A DNA stretch of 64,000 bases. Source: Orientallactaga sibirica. Taxonomy: Eukaryota > Chordata > Mammalia > Rodentia > Dipodidae. The translations under genes and the position numbers were made by a program. Location: contig JAEOAD010000888.1 in the NCBI GenBank assembly GCA_036365145.1, positions 3,699,501-3,763,500 on the forward strand, written 5' to 3'. Within the stretch, counting starts at the first letter, position 1. Each line of letters opens with the position of its first letter. The notes below the pieces were generated by a model. That model was not told the DNA's origin and did no database searches. It saw only the letters and a list, made by a program, of their open reading frames with translations. Positions 58,549 through 64,000 of the stretch are shown piece after piece.

Positions 58549-59262
58549 TTTGAGAGAGGAAAAGAGGCAGAGAGAGAGAGAGACAGATAGAGAGAGAGAA
58601 TGGGTGCACCAGGGCCTCCAGCCACTGCAAACGAATTCCAGATGCATGCGCCCCCTTGTACATATGGCTTACGTGGGTCCTGGAAGAGTCAAACCAGGAT
58701 CCTTTGGCTTTAAGGGAAATGCCTTAACCACTAAGCCATCTCTCCAGCCCCCTTTTTAAGTTTATTTGAAAGTCAGCCGGGTGTGGTGGCTCACGCCTTT
58801 AATCACAGCACTCGGGAGGCAGAGATAGGAGGATCACCATGAGTTCGAGGCCACCCTGAGACTACATAGTGAATTCCAGGTCAACCTGAGATAGTGTGAG
58901 ACCCTACCTCAAAAAACAAATGAAAAAAAAAAAAAAGAAAGAAAGAAAGAAAGAAAGTCAGAGAGAAAAAAACAGAGAGCGAGAAAGACATTGAGAGAGA
59001 GAATGGGCATGCCAGGGCCTCCAGCCACTGCAAATGAACTCCAGAGCATGTGCCACCTTGTGCATCTGGCTTACATGGTTCCTGGGGAATCGAACCTGGG
59101 TCCTTAGGCTTTGCAGGCAAGTGCCTTAACCACTAAGCCATCTCTCTAGTCCATGGACTCACTTCTTGAAGGTTCTACAACCTCCCAATTGCTTCATAGG
59201 CTAAGAACTAACCCTTTAACACATGAAACTTTGGGGACTTTCCAGATCTAAACTATAGCATT
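58253..59262 (+). mobile_element. LTR-like element split by SINEs (possible MaLR)
   Basis: The first part, 58253-58483, has the word ggtttactttggcttgtgat and ends near the word ctcactt. The second part resumes after SINEs at 59153 with the same word and ends near 59262 with ggggactttccagatc. The wording resembles THE1/MaLR-type LTRs. The three SINEs inside are separate entries. Confidence 0.4.
58484..59152. repeat. Three SINEs inside the LTR-like element
   Basis: tRNA/ID SINE 58484-58752 (-) with ATTT and GA runs; B1 58775-58925 (+) with an AAAG tail; tRNA/ID SINE 58930-59150 (-). Confidence 0.87.
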
Positions 59263-59513
59263 TAGATTTCAGTTGGGGACTGGAGAGATTGCTTAGTGGT
59301 TAAGGCACTTGCCTGCAAAGCCTAAGGACCCAGGTTTGATTTCCCCAGGACCCACATAAGCCAGATGCACAAGGTGGCATATGTGTCTGACGTCCATTTG
59401 CAGTGGCTGGAGGCTCTGGCATGCCCATCCCCCCCACCTCACCTGCCTGTTTTTCTCTCAAATAAATAAATTAATTAAATTAAATAAAACATTGGCTAGA
59501 TTTCAGTTGGGGT
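59263..59513 (+). repeat. tRNA/ID SINE with target duplication
   Basis: A sense SINE at about 59279-59490 is flanked by copies of tagatttcagttgggg at about 59264 and 59498. Confidence 0.92.
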
Positions 59514-60114
59514 GCCGTTCCAAGAAACTTCCTTGACCTCCAGGTCTAGGGTAGGAGTCCCTTCTCCATACTCTGAAGATCCCTATGCTTGTCCCATCCC
59601 AACACCATTGAAATTGCCATCGTCTCTTCCTCCAGATGGGAGGGCAGGCAGTGCATGGGTTTTGCTCTCTGGCATATACCCAGTACCCAGTATGGGAGGC
59701 CTGTTCTGGCGTAGAAGCTTGGGAAATGTTGAAAACCTTGACTTTGAGTTGGAAAGTGCGCCTAGGGGGAGAAGGGTTCGCTGAGGTGAACCACAGTACA
59801 GGGCTGTGGGCACACAGGCGAGGCCAGATACTGAGTAGACAGGAGCTCCTGCCGGGAGGGGGTCTGTGGACAACTTTCTCCTGGCCCAGATCTCCATCAA
59901 GGGAGGGAGGAGCTCCCTAAGCCTCAGCTTCCCATTGCAAAGTTATCACCAGAGAGGGCGACATACCTGACCACGGGTGCAGACAGGATAGAGGGGCCAG
60001 CCCTGACCTGAGGGGAAGACCACAGCCATTCCAGCCGGGCTCTGAGCCCCTCCTCTCCCTTCATAAGACCTGCCACCCGCGCTGAGCGCTCTGTCTTCTC
60101 TCCTTTATGCTCAG
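59514..60114. other. Repeat-poor intron 18 end
   Basis: About 600 bp without recognisable rodent SINEs or L1 directly before exon 19, more GC-rich than its surroundings. I see no exon. An old MIR-like remnant near 59520-59600 is possible but unproven. Confidence 0.45.
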
Positions 60115-60171
60115 CAGGGCAGGGACATGGAACCCATCCTGAGACCCTCACAACACTCAAAGACCATGGAG
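60115..60171 (+). CDS. Itgal: Itgal exon 19: thigh domain, NAGNAG acceptor
   Basis: Nineteen codons in phase 0, QGRDMEPILRPSQHSKTME. The acceptor region reads ctcag|cag, a tandem NAGNAG, so the first Gln (60115-60117) could be spliced in or out. I used the upstream AG because human has the Gln. The donor is gag|gtaaga. The preceding 600 bp are nearly repeat-free. Confidence 0.93.
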
Positions 60172-60291
60172 GTAAGAAAGATGAGGGGCAGCTGGACGAA
60201 CCTGTGGTCTCTATCCTGTTCTGCCCTGCCCACCCTGCCCTGCCTGGTCTAGGACTTTAAATCTCCCAAGTCCTCCTTCCTGGCTTTTCAG

Positions 60292-60362
60292 ATCCCCTTT
60301 GAGAAGAACTGTGGTGAGGACAAGAAGTGTGAGGCAGACCTGAAGCTGTCATCCCCTGCCAG
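60292..60362 (+). CDS. Itgal: Itgal exon 20: genu cysteine loop
   Basis: The acceptor is tttcag|A; 23 codons plus two bases. The product IPFEKNCGEDKKCEADLKLS is the genu loop at the thigh/calf-1 bend, with its disulfide pair CGEDKKC. The donor ag|gtctgt was chosen over the nearby tct|gtaagc at 60366 because only the first joins exon 21 in frame. The end reads LKLSSPAR against human LRVSFSPAR, one residue shorter. Confidence 0.94.
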
Positions 60363-60704
60363 GTCTGTAAGCTTTGGTTCCCTGAGTCCTCCCTCAATTC
60401 CACTCTGTTGTCCTGAGGCAGCTGGAAAGAGGGCTGGGTCAGTGCCAAAGACCTCTCTCCCTTGGCGCCTGCACTGGGTAAATCCTCTAGAGACCACTTT
60501 CCCTCTTGGTCTTGACTTCTTCCTCTGAGACCTGCAGTCACAGCAGGGCTCCCACTGGGGCCACATGACCCCAGAACTGAAAACCTGAACATAAGAGCTG
60601 AGTTTTGGTGTCTGCCAAATTCCTCAATACAGAAGTCTTCACCTTGATACTGCTTCCTGCATCTTGGTCCCCATAACTTTTCCCTGATCTCCCCCATGCC
60701 TCAG

Positions 60705-60846
60705 ATCTGGAGTTCTGCCTCTGACTTCCTCCGCCAGCCTTGCTGTGGAGTGGGCGCTGAGTAACTCTGGGGAAGATGCTTACAGTGTCCAGATGGGCTT
60801 GAGCTTCCCACTGGGACTCTCCTTCCGCAAGGTGGAAATGCTCAAG
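60705..60846 (+). CDS. Itgal: Itgal exon 21: start of calf-1
   Basis: The acceptor is cctcag|A and the donor g|gtgagc; 1 + 47 codons. The product starts [20 protein letters not shown] and ends [16 protein letters not shown], matching human. It is the last exon in the window. The following intron is at least 3.1 kb, and no further exon is visible to 64000. Confidence 0.96.
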
Positions 60847-61165
60847 GTGAGCCTAAGGGTGGCACCTGCACCAGCTCCAGCTTCCTCAGTGAGCCTGGGG
60901 CAGCCAACACAGCTGGAGTAGGAGGGCAGCAGCTGGAACACAGGTCTGAGGGTCACATCTGGGCTCCCATCCTGATGGTGTCCTCAAGTTCTCACTTGAG
61001 GCACAAGCTGCATTCTCTTTGAACCTTGGATTCTGGCACCAAAAAGTGAGGCTGGGGTCATTCACAAGGTTATGAAAAGATGCATTGAGACTATGTCCCT
61101 AATGTATTTGCCTTCTTCTGAGAGGTGGCCAGTCTTTCTGAGCAATGTTCTGAAGTGTTTTACTA
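60847..61165. other. Unique start of intron 21
   Basis: No recognisable repeat or exon between exon 21 and the first SINE of the next array. Confidence 0.6.
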
Positions 61166-61167
61166 CT

Positions 61168-62445
61168 TTAAAAAAAAATCTTTCTTTATTTATTTATTAG
61201 AGACAGAGAAAGGGGGGAAGAGAGAGAGAGAAAGAGAGAGAGGGAGAATGGGTGTGCCAGGGCTTCTAGCCACTGCAAACAAACTCCAGACGCATGCACC
61301 ACCATGTGTATCTGGCTTATGTGAGACCTGGAGGATCAAACCTGGTTCCTTAGGCTTTGCAGGCATATGCCTTAACTGCTAAGCCACCTCTCCAGCCCAT
61401 GTGCTTTACTACTTTTATCTATTTAATTTTTTTGTTTTGTTTCTATTACAACCTTTAAAAAATCTGTAACAACAATATAAACTGTACAGATTTGATCAAT
61501 TTTTGTTTTGTTTTTAAAACAAACTTAAAAAATCTGGAGCCGGGCTTGGTGGCACACACCTTTAATCCCAGCAGAGGTAGGAGGAGCACCGTGAGTTCGA
61601 GGCTACCCTGAGACTACAGGGAATTCCAGGTCAGCCTGGGCTAGAGTGAGATCCTATTTTAAAAAAAAAAAATCTGGGACAATATAAATTGTACAGATTT
61701 GTCTATTTAATTTTTTGAGGTACTAGTGATTGAACTCACAGCCTCACACATACTAGGTGAACATTCTACCACGGATCTATATTCCCAGTTCACTGGCATG
61801 TTTTAAATCAAACTTTATGTGGTTATAATGGGGCTCGTAGAGTGCTTGTCTAGCATGCATGAAGCCCTTGGGTTCTTTCAGTTCCCAGGACCACATACAA
61901 CTGAGTGCAGTAGTACAGGTCTATAACCCCAGCACTCAGGAGGTAGAAGCAGGTGGATGAAAAATTCAGGGTTCTCTCTCTCCCCTCACAAATAAATGAA
62001 AACTAGTAAAGAAAAAAATTATGGGCTGGAGAGATTGGTCAGTGGTTAAGGCACTTGACTTCAAAGCCTAATGACCTATGTTTGATTCCCCACAAAGGGG
62101 TGCATGCATCTGGAGTCTGTTTGCAGCAACTAGAGGCCCTGGTGCACCCATTCTCTTTGTAACTGGGAATGGTGGGTGGCACATACCTTTAATCCCAACA
62201 CTGGGGAGGCAGAGGTAGGAGAGTCACCATGAATTTGAGGCTACCCTGAGACTACATAGTGAATTCCAGATCAGCCTGGGATAGAGTGAGACCCTACCTC
62301 GAAAAACAAAAGCCAGGTATGGTGGCACATGCCTTTAATCCCAGCACTTGGGAAGCAGAGGTAGGTAATTTATTTCATGATGCTGCTGATTGAACCTAGG
62401 GCCTTACACATCCTAGGCAGGTGCTCTACCAGGAAGGTAAATCTT
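61168..62445. repeat. Mixed SINEs in intron 21
   Basis: tRNA/ID SINE 61168-61400 (-); B1 61541-61665 (+) flanked by aaaaaatctgg-like words; ID/B4 61718-61795 (-); B4-like 61815-61990 (+); tRNA/ID SINE 62021-62160 (+, truncated); B1 62168-62310 (+) and 62311-62367 (+, partial); ID-like 62370-62445 (-). The bases 61401-61540 are A/T-rich and unique. Confidence 0.75.
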
Positions 62446-62450
62446 CTGTC

Positions 62451-63882
62451 CAACAATTCTACTTTTTTGTTGTTTGTTTGTTTTTCAAGGTAGGGTCTTA
62501 CTCTAGCTCAGGCTGACCTGGAACTTACTCTGTAGTCTCAGGGTGGCCTCAAATTCATGGCAATCTTCCTACCTCTGCCTTCCAAGTGCTGGGATTAAAA
62601 GTGTGCACCACCACACCCAGCAGCAATTCTACTTTTATTTATTTTTTTAAAGATTTTATTTTTATTTATTTATTTATTTTAGACAGAGAGGGAGGGAGAG
62701 CGAAAGAGAGTGAGTGGGCACACCAGGGCCTCTAGCTACTGCATATGAATTCCAGACGCATGCTCCAACATGTGCATCTGGCTTATGTGGGACCTGGAGA
62801 ATCAAACTGGGGTCCTTAGACTTCACAGGCATGCACCTTAACCACTAAGTCATCTCTCCAGCCCTATAATTTTTTTTAATTTTTTTAATTTTTGGAGTGA
62901 GACACAGAGAGAGACAGACAGAGAGGCAGAGGGAGACAGAGAATGGGTGCACCAGCAGTCTCTCAGCTGCTGTGAACGAAATCCAGATGTGTGCGCCCCC
63001 TTGTGGGGAAGTGCGGCATTGCACCCTTGCATCACTGCATCTGGCTAAATGTGGGACCTGGAGATTGGAACCTGGTTCTTAGGCTTAGCAGGCAGGCACC
63101 TTAACCGCTAAGCCATCTCTCCAGCCTCCAGCCCTATACTTTTATGTTTATTTTTAAATTAATTGATTTATCTGACACAGAGAAAGAGGCAAGTAGAGAG
63201 AGAGAGAGAGTGGGCACCCCAGGGCATCCAGCAGCTGCAAATGAATTCCACATGCATGTGTCACTTTACATGGGTCCTTGGGAATCAAACCTGGGTCCTT
63301 TGGCTTTGCAGCAAGTGCCTTAACCTCTAAGCAATCTCTCCAGCCCCAGCAATTCTACTTTTTAAAATTTTTTTTTATTTTTTTGGGAGAGAGACACAGA
63401 GAGAGACAGAGAGAGACAGAGAGAAAGGGAGAGGAAGACAGAGATGGGCGTGCCAGCAGTGTCTCAGCTGCGGAGAACGAAATCCAGATGTGTGCGCCCC
63501 CTTGTGGTCAAGTGCGGCATTGCGCCCTTGCATCATTTTGCATCTGGCTAAACATGGGACCTGGAGATTGGAACCAGCATTCTTAGGCTTAGTAGGCAGG
63601 CACCTTAACCCCTAAGCCATCTCTCCAGCCCCAATTCTACTTTTTAAAAATATTTTATTTTTATTTATTTATTTATTTTACAGAGAAAGGGGGGAAGGAA
63701 GAGAGAGAGAGAGAATAGGTGCGCCAAGGCCTCCAGCCATTGCAAATGAACTCCAGACACATGCACCCCTTTGTGCATCTGGCTAACGTGGGTCCTGGGG
63801 AGTTGAACCTGGATCCTTTGGCTTTGCAGGCAAACACTTTAACCATTAAGCCATTAAGCCATTCTTCCAGCCCAACAATTCT
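62451..63882 (-). repeat. Serial SINE insertions at one target site
   Basis: In order: B1 62467-62622, tRNA/ID SINE 62640-62868, long tRNA SINE 62880-63127, tRNA/ID SINE 63140-63346, long tRNA SINE 63362-63631 and tRNA/ID SINE 63645-63870, all antisense. The target word caattctactttt or a close variant stands at about 62454, 62624, 63350, 63632 and 63876. Confidence 0.88.
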
Positions 63883-64000
63883 GCTTGTAATCTTTTGGTG
63901 TTTATCCTTCTCCTATTCTTGTGTATGGTTTCATATACATATGTTTGTGTTTATATCTTTATTTTTCATGTATAATACATATACATTACTTTATGAATTC
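63883..64000. other. A/T-rich unique end of window
   Basis: No repeat family, exon or signal recognised. Confidence 0.6.

Larger units (their letters stand above)
9613..60846 (+). other. Itgal: Integrin alpha-L (CD11a) gene, visible coding span, exons 3-21
   Basis: Integrin alpha-L pairs with beta-2 (CD18) to form LFA-1, the leukocyte surface receptor for ICAMs used in adhesion, migration and the immune synapse. Nineteen exons totalling 2341 nt join in frame into about 780 codons without a stop. Identity is clear from collinear similarity to human ITGAL as I remember it: the propeller motif VGAPGEG, I-domain segments [10 protein letters not shown] and [13 protein letters not shown], and the propeller segment [18 protein letters not shown]. 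Lengths match the human exons except for one residue missing in exon 20. Exons 1-2 lie upstream and exon 22 onward downstream; I saw no candidate for them here. Introns 6, 9 and 11 are the largest, swollen by L1 and SINEs. The gene looks intact and functional. Paralogues ITGAM, ITGAX and ITGAD share the layout but match much less well. Confidence 0.97.

Noticed and set aside
60362..60366. Exon 20 donor at tct|gtaagc
   Set aside because: It has better donor bases but would join exon 21 out of frame; ag|gtctgt restores the human-like R-S junction.
63876..64000. Exon 22 of Itgal at the window end
   Set aside because: The segment is A/T-rich, has no acceptor and frame matching the expected calf-1 sequence, and shows no similarity to it.

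Overview
This window is mammalian, almost certainly rodent, nuclear DNA. Its only protein-coding gene is a large internal part of the integrin alpha-L gene (Itgal, CD11a, the alpha chain of LFA-1), on the + strand. The rodent call rests on the repeats: dense 7SL-derived B1-like SINEs, tRNA/ID-derived SINEs, B4/B3-like elements and a single dominant L1 family. The sequence style of the SINEs reminds me of a dipodid (jerboa), but that is a guess.

Nineteen consecutive exons can be placed between 9613 and 60846. They are numbered 3 to 21 by analogy with leukocyte integrin alpha genes, assuming two exons upstream. All have GT/AG borders, every phase joins, and together they give about 780 uninterrupted codons, roughly two thirds of the protein. 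They cover the second half of blade 1 and blade 2 of the beta-propeller (exons 3-5), the inserted I domain with its MIDAS (6-9), propeller blades 3-7 with three calcium loops (10-15), the thigh domain (16-19), the genu (20) and the start of calf-1 (21). The signal peptide, remaining calf domains, membrane segment and cytoplasmic tail lie outside the window.

Everything else is intronic and mostly repeats. A nearly complete but broken antisense L1 fills 1-7540. A second, internally deleted L1 fills 23518-31237. Five shorter L1 3-prime ends occur at 8891, 12936, 36450, 44197 and 55139. Well over 100 SINE copies are nested in and between these. Intron 11 holds an RPL23A processed pseudogene beside a head-to-head pair of U6 snRNA pseudogenes. 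Intron 6 holds a 0.96 kb tandem duplication. Intron 17 holds a solo LTR with 5-bp target duplications. Intron 18 holds a 0.9 kb polypyrimidine tract and a second split LTR-like element.

I found no evidence for an unknown genetic system. The observations most worth checking are the U6 palindrome with internal tandem repeats, substitutions and a new glycosylation sequon on the ligand-binding face of the I domain, a site hit repeatedly by SINEs near 62.5-63.9 kb, interleaved SINE text at 43.1-43.6 kb that looks like a consensus error, and two exons whose 3-prime splice regions abut or include SINE sequence. Statements about human ITGAL and repeat families are from memory; no search was run.
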